Positions 1 to 9,954 of a stretch of DNA of 37,297 nucleotides are shown piece after piece. The position numbers and the translations under genes are program-made. Numbering within the stretch: position 1 is the stretch's first letter; each line of letters starts with the position of its first letter. The DNA comes from Gamsiella multidivaricata (Eukaryota; Mortierellomycota; Mortierellomycetes; Mortierellales; Mortierellaceae), in contig NW_026251856.1 in NCBI RefSeq assembly GCF_025024155.1, forward strand, positions 1 through 37,297, written 5' to 3'. The notes beneath the pieces were generated by a model, which was given only the letters and a program-made list of their open reading frames with translations, was not told the origin of the DNA and searched no databases.

Positions 1-268
1 AGGAGGGGAGAGGAGCACTTCGAGAGCCATGTCCCAATGGCTTATGAAATGGCATGTGCATCGTTCCTGAGACCTATATTCAAAGCATTTATATAATTTC
101 ACAGCACTTTGAGAACCTTTTATTTTCTTTGTACAGACCTTCCTGATTTTCCCTCCCACTTCCCTCGTCCGACACTTTTCTCTTCTTTTTTACTTCATTA
201 CAGCCAGCCCTCCACAACTCCCACGACTCCCCCTCCACGCTAACAGCAACCAACAGATACCATACATC
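1..268. other. Upstream region of the ankyrin gene
   Basis: No gene was recognised here. The stretch is AT- and pyrimidine-rich, with an ATTTATATAAT motif near position 88-98 and CT-rich stretches just before the ATG at 269. This looks like an ordinary fungal promoter and 5' UTR. The first bases could be the end of a gene outside the window, but nothing supports that. Confidence 0.3.
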
Positions 269-1517
269 ATGACCAGCGACGAAGGCGCCAGCAACAGTAC
301 GGCGGAGAGGCGATGAGTGTTTTTTTTTTTTTTTTGCAAAAAGGAATCGATTCCACTGTCAGGGGGAAAGGAGAGCAAGTGCTGTCGCTAACCTTATTTC
401 TCATTCGAAAAACCGTGAATTGTTTGCTAGATGAGATCCTGATCGCAGCATGCAAGGATGACAATTTGGACATGCTCGAGCAGATTCTTTCAGCAGACAG
501 CAGCAGCTTTGACATCAACCATACAGACGAACTCGGCAATTCTGCCCTTCACTACGCGTAACGTGGGTCGTCCCGTTTTCTGTTTGGCGCGTTTTTTTTT
601 CGAGGCTATTGAGAAAGAAACCCACCTCCTGACTGACTGACTGCCTGACTACCTGACTGACCATCATCGTCTTTGAAAATTCTCATTCTGTTCCCCTTCC
701 CCCTCGCGTCCGTTCATTTAGTGCCCGATATGGCTCCACAGGATGTTTAGAGATCCTATTGTATTACGACGGCATCAAAGTGAATGCGATCAACAGTGAC
801 GAAGGGGATACACCCCTGCACAAGGCCGCGGGATATCAGGATGTGGAGAGTGCATTGGATATGGTTCAGATCCTGATCCGCGGAGGTGCCTCGCCCAAGA
901 GTACGTTTTATCTCAATTCGCTTTTTTCTTTTTTGCTTTTTTTTTTTTTTTTTTTTTCTTCTCTTCTTTTTCTATGAATAATCTCCCCCAACTGGAGTAA
1001 TGCGATCGACAACATTTTTACCTTCCTTTTGGTCTTGGGCTCAACTTTTTTGAGAAATGTTATTTTTATGTGCGAAAAGTACACGTGCAAGAAAAAAAAA
1101 AAAAAAAAAAAAAAAGGAAGAAAGGAAGAAAGGAAAGAAAGAAAGAAAGGGACATTTCGACTAACGTTTTCAACCATATTTGTGCTTCTCACATCTCACA
1201 TAATAGTCAAGAACAAATTACAACAGACTCCCGTAGATATCGCGGCTGCTGATACCCATGCGGAGGTCAAGATTTTTTTGGAGAACGCCGCCTTGGGAAC
1301 TCACCATGTAATTCAGAAAGAGAGAAAGTCTGAGGTGTTAAAAAAAGTAGTCGATCGTTCTGGTGATATCTTTTTGGAAGAAAGTTGAAATATTGATTCC
1401 CGACTTTTGTTCTCTTTTTTTTTTTTTTTTTTTTTTTTCTTTTTTGAATAGGATGAAAGGGGCGCCTCAGTGGAGGATGGCGAAGTATCAGATGGCGAGC
1501 CCGGCGACTATGAATAA
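269..1517 (+). CDS. Small ankyrin-repeat protein (5 exons)
   Basis: Model: 269..296, 431..557, 722..900, 1207..1307, 1452..1517, giving 166 aa. All introns are GT-AG and the phases agree. The protein starts MTSDEGASN and has three to four ankyrin-type units, including DELGNSALHYAARYGS (joined across intron 2) and DEGDTPLHKAAGYQD. A last unit, QQTPVDIAAADTHAEV, is followed by an acidic tail ending EPGDYE. Ankyrin repeats bind proteins and the partner cannot be told. The size and layout resemble small fungal cytosolic or nuclear ankyrin proteins such as YGL242C or Yar1, but orthology is not established. Introns 1, 3 and 4 carry poly-T or poly-A runs of 16-24 bases. The gene is convergent with the PDRG1-like gene. 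The ATG was chosen because only a short first exon joined through the 297 donor keeps the frame open. Confidence 0.82.
901..1206. repeat. Intron with facing poly-T and poly-A runs
   Basis: Intron 3 of the ankyrin gene contains a run of 21 T (937-957) and a run of 24 A (1092-1115), followed by GAAA-type purine repeats to about 1150. The two runs are complementary and about 134 bases apart, so the pre-mRNA could fold into a long A-U stem. Similar single runs are T16 at 320-335 in intron 1 and T24 at 1415-1438 in intron 4. Confidence 0.8.
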
Positions 1518-1780
1518 GAGAAGAATACCGACATACCCCCAACCCCCAACCTCAACCTCAATCTCAATCATCCTTTAAGCATACCCCTAGACCAGGAACC
1601 TCGCTCGATTTAGTGGCAACAAAAAACAATAACAAAGGAATAAATAACTGGATGATGATTGTGCACCAAGGAGGAAGAAAAAGAAAAAGAAAAAAGAAAA
1701 AAGACCCATGCTGCAGTAATTGGGGTTCAAAAGTTTTTTTTTTTTTTTTCTTTTTTGCATATTTTCTTTTTATTTCTTAT

Positions 1781-2029
1781 TTACTTGTTCATCCCTTTGA
1801 GCTGGAAGGCCCTTGCTTTTGATCCGTCGCCTCCCTCGAGCTTTTCCAGTTCGACGACTTTTTCCTTCATGGTCTCCCGAATGTCTGAAATCTCTGCGTC
1901 CAATGTCACTTGATCTATCGCGCCCATAAACAGGGAGAACAAAAAAAAAAGAAATGAAAGATGCCAAAATGGTCAAGACATATGCTGAATGCATCAAGGC
2001 AGATCCTAGATAAAAAAACAACAACAACG

Positions 2030-2066
<37 letters not shown>

Positions 2067-2830
2067 AGGAACGGAAAAAAAAGGCAGTATTCGTACCTTT
2101 CTTGATCATGGTCTCGACATTTTCTTTGGGCAACTTGACGAACAGGTCTCCTAGATTGACCCAGACTTTCTTTTCTACGAGCGGGGAAGGATCCGAAAAT
2201 GCACCATAGAGTTACTCGGAAATCAGTTCAGTATGCTCTCCCTTCTCTTCTTCAAAAGTAGTGCGTGCGAATTTTTTATAAAAAAAAGAAAAAAAAGAAA
2301 AAAAGAAGACGACAACGAAGGGATGTTGTTACCTTGTACAAGATCCTTCTTTAGTTTCGTCAATGCCTCCCGATTACTGTTCCTCCTCCTGTCATAGTCA
2401 ACGATCTATCAACAGTCGATGAGATAATCACAAAAGGATTGTGAGTTGTCTGATGCTGCAGCCTCTTTGGGTCCCTGAAGAGCGCGATACTCTTGGGGGA
2501 GAGCGCTAGTGGGCATTGGGTATTGAATATTCCCCAGTATTTTCCCCCTCCATTCCTCCTCCTTCTCCTCCTCCTTTTCCTCTTCCTGGAATTTGATATT
2601 ACGCACCAGTTCTTTGTTGGTGAGGATTTCCTCCGCAACAAGTTCTCGCTTCTGGAAATCTGGTTGGTTGGTTGGTTGTTTTTTTTTTTTTATAATGATG
2701 TGAATCCTGGGGGTTAGCAAAGGAATCCTTTCAAAAATCGAAATGCGTGCGTCTCCAGGACGCTGGTTTCCGGGTCTAGGTTTTTTTCAATTCCTCAGGT
2801 GCATGCCATCGTACTTGACAAGAGTTCCAT
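1781..2830 (-). CDS. PDRG1: PDRG1-like prefoldin-type subunit (5 exons)
   Basis: Model on the minus strand: 2815..2830, 2607..2659, 2333..2405, 2097..2174, 1781..1914, giving 117 aa. Splice phases agree throughout. The protein is helical and starts MELLSNFQKRELVAEEIL. It contains IVDYDRRRNSNREALTKL and VWVNLGDLFVKLPKENVETM, which match the conserved IVD...NREAL and FIKLP..ETK..I blocks of human PDRG1 (133 aa), a beta-type prefoldin-like subunit of the R2TP/URI prefoldin-like complex. It probably acts as a cytosolic co-chaperone in assembly of RNA polymerases and other large complexes. Two coiled-coil helices flank a beta hairpin, as in beta prefoldins. The first exon is only 16 nt; this start is the least certain part. 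One intron carries a CAA microsatellite. Confidence 0.8.
2018..2064. repeat. CAA trinucleotide microsatellite
   Basis: About 15 units of CAA, with one interruption near 2029, lie inside the last intron of the PDRG1-like gene (TTG repeats on the coding strand). They are not translated in the spliced model. Confidence 0.9.
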
Positions 2831-3180
2831 TGCTTTTTGCTGAGTATAGGTGTTAAAAAAAAAAAAGGTAAAAAGTGTTGCGATGTTGTAGTTGCACAGA
2901 AAAAAGGGACCACCTCTATAAAACAACGGTCACTGCCTCTAAAAAAAAAAAAAAGTAGCGCACACTTCCTGACCAACGATCTTTCAAAACGCGTTCCTTT
3001 CCAATAATCGCAACAATAACAATAGTAACAATAACAAACAATAGTGACAATAATAATAAGAAAATAATACTCTCAACGGGTCTACAGTCTACGGTCTACG
3101 GGGCTGGCCCCCCGGGATAGTGTATTGGGGGGAAAATATATCGGTAGATCGATATATCTCTTTTTCTTTTTTTTTTTTAT
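2831..3180. other. Intergenic stretch with CAATAA-type repeats
   Basis: This separates two minus-strand genes, so it combines the 5' region of the PDRG1-like gene and the 3' region of the next. It contains short A runs (2855-2866, 2942-2954), an imperfect AACAATAAC/AATAGTAAC repeat from about 3005 to 3069, and a short GTCTACAGTCTACGGTCTACGG direct repeat near 3080-3100. No gene was seen. Confidence 0.5.
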
Positions 3181-3990
3181 TCATTCGCTTTCTACCCATC
3201 GTTCACTTTTCCACTTTTTCCACATTTCCGCGATATCGACCACGTTCCCGATCTTGGGGTGTGCTTCCTTGTGTCTCTTCTGCTGAAGCGTCTTCCACGC
3301 TCCCCAATCCTCCTTGCTTAAACCATGCCTGCCCAAGACGCGCTCAAGGATCTCTTGTTCGAGTTGTGCGATCGCCGGATCGACCGGCGCGGTCTTTTGT
3401 CTCTCGGATTTATGGCATCCTTTACACACCGCTGCTTCCGCCGTGGACGTCTTGGTCTTTGACCCGTTCTCCATCGAATTCTCCTCCCCTTTCTTCTTGG
3501 GCTGCAACCGATTCAATTCCGCTCGGACCTCGCGATTCAATTCCCACACGGCCTCGGCGATCACAAACAAAATGTCCTTGTTGACTTCTTTGACAGAGCC
3601 GGGGCCGGTATCGAGGTGGGCGGTGTCGCTGTGTTCGCGCTTTTGAACGCTCGCCTCTGAATTCTCTTGAGCGCATGGTTGGTCTTGTTGCTGCTGCTGC
3701 TGCGCCTGGTTCGAGTTACGTTTGCAGCAATGGCAGCGGCAGGAGGATATGGACGAACCGGACCGGGTATTTGAAAGTGGTTGCTTTTGCCTTTGTCTTT
3801 GCTGTTGGCGTTGGTACTGCTGTTGAGGCACTGGTTTGGCCTCCGTGCTTAGTGGATGCTGTTGTCTACGAAAGATGGTCGCCGCCGCCGCCACTCTGGG
3901 GGTCTTCCAAATGGCCCATGAAGATACCGCTGTCTCAAGGCTTGATTTTTGGATTCCTGTCAGAGCGCGTAAAGGTATGGATGCAGACAT
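3181..3990 (-). CDS. Unrecognised protein, possible mitochondrial presequence
   Basis: Single-exon minus-strand frame of 269 aa from the ATG at 3990. I do not recognise the family. The first 55 residues (MSASIPLRALTGIQKSSLET onward) are rich in Ser, Arg and Ala and nearly free of acidic residues, which fits a mitochondrial targeting peptide. A Q/R-rich linker follows, then a cysteine cluster SSCRCHCCKR, a helical acidic block (NKDILFVIAEAVWELNREV) and a second CxxC (VCKGCHKSER). The C-terminus is helical, with LERVLGRHGLSKEDWGAW and MWKKWKSERW. The two cysteine motifs could bind metal. The frame extends upstream to 4137, but that part would be translated through a homopolymer, so the inner ATG is preferred. 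Confidence 0.6.
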   Translation of the reverse strand: MSASIPLRALTGIQKSSLETAVSSWAIWKTPRVAAAATIFRRQQHPLSTEAKPVPQQQYQRQQQRQRQKQPLSNTRSGSSISSCRCHCCKRNSNQAQQQQQQDQPCAQENSEASVQKREHSDTAHLDTGPGSVKEVNKDILFVIAEAVWELNREVRAELNRLQPKKKGEENSMENGSKTKTSTAEAAVCKGCHKSERQKTAPVDPAIAQLEQEILERVLGRHGLSKEDWGAWKTLQQKRHKEAHPKIGNVVDIAEMWKKWKSERWVESE

Positions 3991-4054
3991 GCTGTTCTGA
4001 AAGGGTCTCAGTAGAGGTTTGGTGTAAAAAATGTTATGGGTGGTGAGTCCCCTT

Positions 4055-4059
<5 letters not shown>

Positions 4060-4088
<29 letters not shown>
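4060..4088. repeat. A29 homopolymer
   Basis: Uninterrupted run of 29 A on the plus strand just upstream of the unrecognised minus-strand gene. It is the longest homopolymer in the window. A run like this is likely to vary in length and to suffer sequencing error. Confidence 0.9.
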
Positions 4089-4090
<2 letters not shown>

Positions 4091-4185
4091 CGGAAAGCGC
4101 GCAAAAGAGCGATGGATGGGTTACCCAAGGAATACATTGCTCCTGATGAAAAAAAAGGGCATTTACGGATGTGGTATCTATCTAT

Positions 4186-4400
4186 TTACCACACAGCGAT
4201 GATGGGTACATAGTCAGAGAAATGACTTTTCATCAACTGCATTGCAGCATGCATGGACTGATAGAGCGGTCCAATATCAGAGCGATTCATGCTCCCCAAA
4301 GAGATGGTTCTTTCATAGAGTAAATTCCTACCGAGGCGATCTAAAAAAAGTTTATCAAAAATGCTTGTAGAAAGCTGGAGGGGGTTCGTCGCAAAATCAG
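4186..4400 (-). other. Coding-like orphan exon, possible alternative last exon
   Basis: On the minus strand a good acceptor (pyrimidine tract TTTCTTTATTTTTCAG) is followed by an open frame of 71 codons ending TAA at 4186-4188. It reads DFATNPLQLSTSIFDKLFLD, then RLGRNLLYERTISLGSMNRS, and ends SHFSDYVPIIAVW. The composition is protein-like and the other frames are not. No start codon lies upstream in frame, and the only coding sequence further upstream is the Skt5-like gene. A GAG|GTGTGC site in its last exon (intron 4401..4542) would join in phase and replace the CaaX tail. It could instead be a decayed gene or a small gene starting at the internal ATG. Family unknown. Confidence 0.35.
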
Positions 4401-4480
4401 CTGAAAAATAAAGAAAGATGGAGGAGGGGGTGCCGTTCGTTGGCTATTACAACAGTTAACGATATTAGAATAAAGGAGAT

Positions 4481-6272
4481 CTACATAATGGCGCACTTCT
4501 CGTCCTTGTTCTTGTCCTTCCCAGAGGCATCCACGGGCACACCCTCTAGACGTTGTGTCGCTCGCTTGTCTCCAGCGGCCGCAGCCTTCTTGTACCACTC
4601 AATGGCCTCCTGCATGTCCTTGCGTGGGCCAATTCCAACCTCAGTAAAATATCCCATCGCATACAACGCCTTGGCCAGATCCTTATCCGCAGCACGCTTC
4701 GCCCAAATGTACGCCTCCGCATCGGACTGGGGCAACACGCCGACTGACCCGACCAGGTACCAGGCCGCGAGCGCAAAACACGCCTCTGGGTGCTCCTGCT
4801 GAGCCGCAAGTGTGTAGTAGTGAATCGAGAGTCGAGGGTCCTGTTTGCAGCCCAATTTGCCATACTCCCAACATTCGCCCAGTCTGAATGCAGATGCGGC
4901 GTGACCCAGTTCGGCGGCTTGGGAGTAAAGTGAAACAGAGTATTCAGGATCCACAAACACAATGTTTTCGATCCCGCGCTCGTGCAACTGGGCCAGTTCG
5001 TAAAGTGCAAAGGGAAATTCGGGTGTGGCAGCCTGGGCCGATCGCTTGAGCCATTTGACACCATCGCGGGGTGAGGCTGCCACGCCGAGTTCTCCGTACA
5101 GTGTGACCACGCCCAATCTCCACATGGCTCCTGGATGGTTCGCAGACGCGGCTTTTCTACAGGGGCGCGAGAGAGAATCGATTCAGAAAAAAAGAGGACG
5201 TTCGTTAGGGGGCTCGAACATGGATTGGAAGGAAGAAAAAAAAAAGCCCTGCTTTTTTCAGTGCATGGACCTCTCCACTATTCACCCCCAGCCCTGCAAT
5301 GTCGGACAATCAGGCAAAGGACGATTTTTTTTTTTTTTAAGCAAGAATCAAAGTAGACCGTCTGAGCTTGCGCGATGATGTGGTCATAGCTCTAATGCAT
5401 ACGTACCGATAGAACTGAACAGCTCTGGCACTGTCTTTGCGAGTACCCAATCCTTCATCATAACAGCGACCCGTGCGATAGGCCGCATCGGGATGTCCAT
5501 GCTTCGAAGCCTGCACCCAGAGCGGGAAAGCCTTGTCAAAGTCCGGTTTACCCTTTGCGAAGCCCGAGGCATAGCATTCAGCCAGATAATGTTGCGACTC
5601 TGCATGTCCACCCGTGGCCAACTTTCGCAGGAGCTTCATGGCCTCGTCAAAGAGCTCTGCCCTAGCCTGTGGCTCCTCCAGGGACTTGCCAGCATCGATC
5701 ATGAAGGCAGCAAACTCAAATTGGAGCTCCGGGTCGTTGGTCTTTTTGGCGTTCTGGCGATAAAGTTCCAGGGTTTGGGTGTATGAGAGCAATGTGGCCT
5801 TATGGCCGGGCTTGAGGTGGTCATGCGAGAGAACCGACTGGTCTTGTTGATTGAGTAGGTCTTCCTGCTCGAGATATGGTTGTTGCTGGAGCATTTGTTG
5901 TTGCTGCCAGAGCTGAGCCTGCTCGTACTGTTGCTGCTGATACATTTGCTGTTCATATTCATATTGCTGTTGTTGCTCTTCCGGTAAATACTGCTGCTGT
6001 TGCTGAAAGTCGAAAGGTTGCTGTTGCTGGTAGTCTATTGGCATTGACATGGGCTGTTGCTGCTGCTGCTGTTGCTGATACTGCTGTTGCTGATACTGTT
6101 GTTGCTGATACTGCTGGTACTGCTGTTGTTGCTGTTCCTGCTGAGTAACCTCTGCCATGTCGCTATAGAACTGCTTCTGTTGTTCTATGGATGCGATCGA
6201 GTCGCGTTTCCCAGCAGAGGTAGAGGGATGCATAGGTCTGCTTTGGAGCGTGGGGGAGACACTTGCTGCCAT
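4481..6272 (-). CDS. SKT5: Skt5/Chs4-like SEL1 protein, chitin synthase activator
   Basis: Model: exon 1 6272..5407, exon 2 5156..4481, giving 513 aa; the GTACGT donor and CTGTAG acceptor join in phase (AVQFYR|KAASAN). Residues 1-45 are Ser/Thr-rich and 45-160 very rich in Gln. From about residue 185 there are SEL1 repeats, for example ALYAMGYFTEVGIGPRKDMQ and AIEWYKKAAAAGDKRA. The protein ends KNKDEKCAIM, a CaaX box whose terminal Met favours farnesylation. SEL1 repeats plus a C-terminal CaaX are the signature of Skt5/Chs4, which activates class IV chitin synthase (Chs3) and recruits it to septins at the plasma membrane. Glutamine runs are encoded mostly by CAG. The start was chosen as the first Met before MAASVSPTLQ; an in-frame ATG lies further upstream. 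Confidence 0.85.
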
Positions 6273-7182
6273 GATGGATGAGGATTGTGTATAGTTGGAT
6301 GGAGAATGCGAAGGGGGAAAAAAGAAAGAGAGACAGAGGTGTGTGCAGGAGGAAGAAAAGAAAACGTGAGCGTGCACAAGCGAAAGTGCAAATTAAAGAT
6401 TGTACGCAAAAAAAGCAAAACGAGCGGAGGGTCGCTGGAACAATGGTCAAGGATGAGAACGTAGCGGCGGTTGAGGATGACGGTAATGACGATGTTGATG
6501 AAGAAGACAAAGAGGATAATGACGAATTAAGTGTCCATGGCAGGCAGAAGCAAGTGCAGGTCCAGCGTCGATCAAGATATCCTTGGACGACTTCAGCGGT
6601 TGCATAGATTCGATCCGTCAAGTGCAGCCAAAAATATGAATGCAAACAACTGCTTCGCCCGTTCACGCACGCATGCACATAAATGCGCGCGCGCGCAGAA
6701 CCACAAATAGACTTGCAAACGTGAAAGAAAGTACGGACAACCATACTTGTAACGCTTGCCTTTGCAGATTTAGAATGTTCTTTTGATATATAAATAAAAA
6801 CATCCATCCTTATTTCTGCCGCAGAAGGATCCTTATTTCTCTTTCTTCTTTCCTAATGCTCTCTCCGTTGGCTCCCGAACCGAGGTCCTCGATTGCATTC
6901 CTGAGTTGATGTATAATAGCGCTCATGCACAGTGCACTCTTGCACGTATAAATACTTTCGTGTGCATTGCACGCGCTCTCCATTGCCGCCTTTCAATCCA
7001 GATTGCCTGCACTCCTGTTCTTGCTCCTGTTGCTGCTGCGCGTTGACCGCTCTCAGGTCCTGTTTAATACTTAACGAACACTCCCTGCAGATTTCCTGCT
7101 GATGAAAAGTTGGCTTTAATACATGTGAAGAACGAAAAGAAGCAAAAGCGAGGCGGGGGAGAAGGAGGGCTCTAGAATGGAA
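6273..7182. other. Long intergenic region
   Basis: About 900 bases between two minus-strand genes: probably the promoter and long 5' UTR of the Skt5-like gene, and the 3' region of the bS16m gene. It contains an alternating GCGCGCGCGC tract near 6690 and a cluster of TGCAC/GTGCA motifs around a GTATAAATAC box near 6947-6956. Open frames here look like shadows (basic, low-complexity) and no gene is called. Confidence 0.4.
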
Positions 7183-7642
7183 TTATGCAGATGGGGTGGT
7201 GGGTGCAGCAGGAGCTGGGGAGATTTTGACGGGAGTCGAAGGTGCAGGGTTGGGCATTCCTGGTCTTGGCTTTGGGGGGATAATATCAGCCTATTACAAC
7301 CGCAACAGCATTGGTGTGTTAGCTAGCAGCTTGAATAACCTTCCTAAGAAAACCCCCATGTTCAGGCACTAGACGAGCGGTAAGCAAGCATGTCCATTAT
7401 CGCTATACCTTGGCTAGAATACGGGAGACAGTGTCGCTTGGCTTTGCGCCAACGCTGATCCAGTACTTTGCACGTTCAAAGTCGAGGGTAACCGCCTTGG
7501 TACCGTTCTTGTCTGGAAGCGGGTTGAATGTGCCGAGCTGCTCAATGGGTTTCCTTGTGGGCCTGGAGCGGCTCTGAAGCACCACAATATGGTAGAATGG
7601 TGTATTTTTGAGACCGTGGCGTGCAAGCTTGATGGAGATCAT
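7183..7642 (-). CDS. MRPS16: Mitochondrial ribosomal protein bS16m (2 exons)
   Basis: Model: exon 1 7642..7409, exon 2 7290..7183, giving 113 aa, with a phase-0 junction after ILAK. It begins MISIKLARHGLKNTPFYHIV, followed by SRPTRKPIEQLGTFNPLPD and YWISVGAKPSDTVSRIL, the standard bS16 pattern. The family is a small-subunit ribosomal protein; this size and a Pro/Ala-rich extension (from ADIIPPKPRP) suit the mitochondrial form. It binds small-subunit rRNA during early assembly in the matrix. Start: the Met directly preceding the conserved ISIKLARHG. It is divergent from NAF1 with 233 bp between start codons. Confidence 0.93.
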
Positions 7643-7875
7643 GATGCTGGCGACTGCTTGAAGAGTGAACAGGAGGATGCTGATCAGTCGTGTCAAGTCC
7701 GAGATCAGGAAGGTGAAGGGAGGTGACTGTTGTTGTTCGCCGCCGACGAAAGCCACTTTGAATGCTACTACAAAAAAAAAGAAAAAAGAAAAGAAAAAAG
7801 TGCCTTCCACACCTCGCCCCTTCCTTGAACATCTCTCCGCTTACGCCGCTTATAATACACTCACTCAACGATACA
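7643..7875. promoter_or_regulatory. Divergent promoter of bS16m and NAF1
   Basis: This 233 bp gap between two opposing start codons must hold both promoters unless the transcripts overlap. It contains an A/G-rich run (7770-7800) and CT-rich sequence before the NAF1 ATG. Both genes serve ribosome production (mitochondrial and cytosolic), so co-regulation is possible but not shown. Confidence 0.5.
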
Positions 7876-9910
7876 ATGGACGTGGAAAATCATGGAGCCG
7901 AGGGCTTTGTCGAGGAGGATATGCTCATGGAAACGGGTCAGGCGCCTATCCACACCGTCGTTGCCGGGCTTCCCATTCCACCTGTCGAACCTGCCTTCAC
8001 CAACGAGCAATTGTCTGTTGCCACCAGCGACAGCATGGACGTCGACAGCCATATAAACGAGCCTCCCGCAGATATCTCAATAGACCATGGACCAGTATCG
8101 ACTGCACCATCAACAGCAACACAGCCCGGCACTGGGACATTGTATATCCATGATCAGAACTCTTCCATTGCTGATACTCCAGCTGCAGCAAGCTCTCTTG
8201 ACACGACGATCACTACGGAGGAGAGAATCGATGCTGCACTTGCAGGGAATGAAATAAAGGATGCAGGATACGAGTCGAGTGATCTGGAGTCAAGCGATGA
8301 TGATCAGGACGACGAATCGTAAGCAGTGCATACCGTATTTTGTGATCGCTCATGATCCGTACTCCAGCATCCAGATAATAACCAGGATTCGCTTCTCTCT
8401 AGAAATTCGCCTGGGTCCGATTCTGATTCTGATTCTGATTCTGACTCTGACTCTGACTCTGGCACAAAAGGCATGCGCAACAGGCCGATGACTATCGAGC
8501 AACGCGAGAAGGCATTAACAGATCTTGACGCCATGGATGACGAGGAAACTGGGCACGACGGCATCCTGCACACAGCAAACGAGATCCTTCAACTGCCAGA
8601 AGTCAAGAAGCCAGATATCGTACTGGGGCCAGACACGAAACTAGAACCGATCGGCAAAATCATGACCATTGTCGAGAACGTAGTAGTCGTACAGGCTGCC
8701 TCCAGTGGCGAGGTTCGTGTTTTAGATGCAGGAACGGTAACCGCAGTCGTGAAACAAGGAAATGGGGATGAGGAGACAGTTAGAGAAGTACTTGGAGAGG
8801 TATGTCTTTACCATATGCCCACGTTCGCTCTGTTTGCTTGATCAGCGCTGTAACTTGAAGAGAAGCTCTCTAACACGCATGCTACATTGGTTGCATTAGA
8901 TTTTCGAGACCTTTGGACCAATTGCAAGACCACTATATTCTATTCGATTCAACACTGCAGCAGAGATTCCCGCCATCTGTACAACTGGATGCATTGTTTA
9001 CACAGTTCCAGAGTACAGCTCGTTTGTGTTGACAGGGCCGCTGAAGGCGTTGAAGGGGAGCGATGCCAGCAACAAGTACGACGAAGAGGTGGACGAGGTT
9101 GAGATGGAGTTTTCTGACGATGAACAAGAGATGGAACATAAGCGGATGCTGAAGCAAGCAAAGAACAAGAAGAAGGGCAACAAGGATCGGAAAGCTCCCC
9201 AAATGGCCGCCGATACCTCTGCTGCAATGCAGGCCATGATGGGAGGGGTACCTTCGGCGACCTCTTTCTCAACACCTGCCCCTCGGAGGCCCATAGCGCT
9301 GCCACGCAGGCCCACGTTCGATGACGACTACAAGATTCTTCAGCGTCCGGGTACCATGTCAGGGGTGCCAGGAGCATCCCAGACGACAGGAGCAGCTACT
9401 AGCACTGTTCCATGGTATCAGCAGCAACAGCGGGAAATCCAAAACATGATAGGAGGCACACAGCGGAACCAGATACCAAGCCTCGCACAGCAGCAGCAAA
9501 AGGAGCAGCAGGCCATGATACAGTTTCAACAACAGCAGCAAATCCAACAGCAGCTCTTGATGCAGCAGCAGCAACAGCAGCAACTTTTCCAGCAGCAACA
9601 ACAGCAGCAAGCCCTCTATCAAAAGCAGATTCAGGAAGCGCAGGCCACCATCATGAGGCTCCAGCAGCAACAGCAACAGTTGCAACAACCGCAACAACAG
9701 CAACCGCAGGGCCAATTACAACAGCAGCAACAACAACCACAGCTTTCGCTCCCAATGAATGCGGCTTTTAATCCGCAGCAGGCTTCGTATGCTCCACAGC
9801 AACCACCGGTTGACAGCAGTCAGCAGCAGCATCAGCAACAGCAACAGCAGATCATGAACCTACTGTCACCGCTTTTTCCGACGCAAAACCCCAACCAGTC
9901 AAGTCAATAG
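7876..9910 (+). CDS. NAF1: NAF1, H/ACA snoRNP assembly factor (3 exons)
   Basis: Model: 7876..8318, 8403..8799, 8900..9910, giving 616 aa with matching phases. The N-terminal 150 residues are acidic and disordered. Exon 2 opens with a (Ser-Asp) repeat encoded by GATTCT/GACTCT units. The core domain (about residues 225-345) has LEPIGKIMTIVENVVVVQA, then IFETFGPIARPLYSIRF and CIVYTVPEYSSFVLTGPL, the Gar1/Naf1 beta-barrel. An acidic EFSDDEQE stretch and Lys-rich KQAKNKKKGNKDRK follow, then a very Gln-rich tail to the stop. NAF1 binds the dyskerin/Cbf5 pseudouridine synthase on nascent H/ACA RNA in the nucleus and is later exchanged for Gar1. The phase-0 junction GE|IFETFG fixes intron 2. Confidence 0.93.
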
Positions 9911-9916
9911 TCATGT

Positions 9917-9954
9917 AATAAAATACTCTGCATTCGAAGCAAAAGTCTTTTATT
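9917..9954. terminator. Facing poly(A) signals of NAF1 and the TFIIIC gene
   Basis: AATAAA on the plus strand at 9917-9922 follows the NAF1 stop by 6 bases. AATAAA on the minus strand (9949-9954) overlaps the TAA stop of the convergent TFIIIC-like gene. The two genes end 39 bp apart, so their 3' UTRs almost certainly overlap. Confidence 0.6.

Noticed and set aside
3991..4137. Upstream in-frame extension of the unrecognised minus-strand gene
   Set aside because: It would translate the A29 tract as a run of Phe and has no natural signal; the inner ATG at 3990 starts a presequence-like N-terminus.
6278..6607. Plus-strand open frame rich in Lys, Arg and Asp
   Set aside because: Low-complexity composition antisense to the 5' region of the Skt5-like gene, with no domain; likely a shadow.
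9359..9771. Long frames of poly-Leu and poly-Ala/Thr over the NAF1 tail
   Set aside because: These are other-frame readings of the CAG-rich glutamine region of NAF1.
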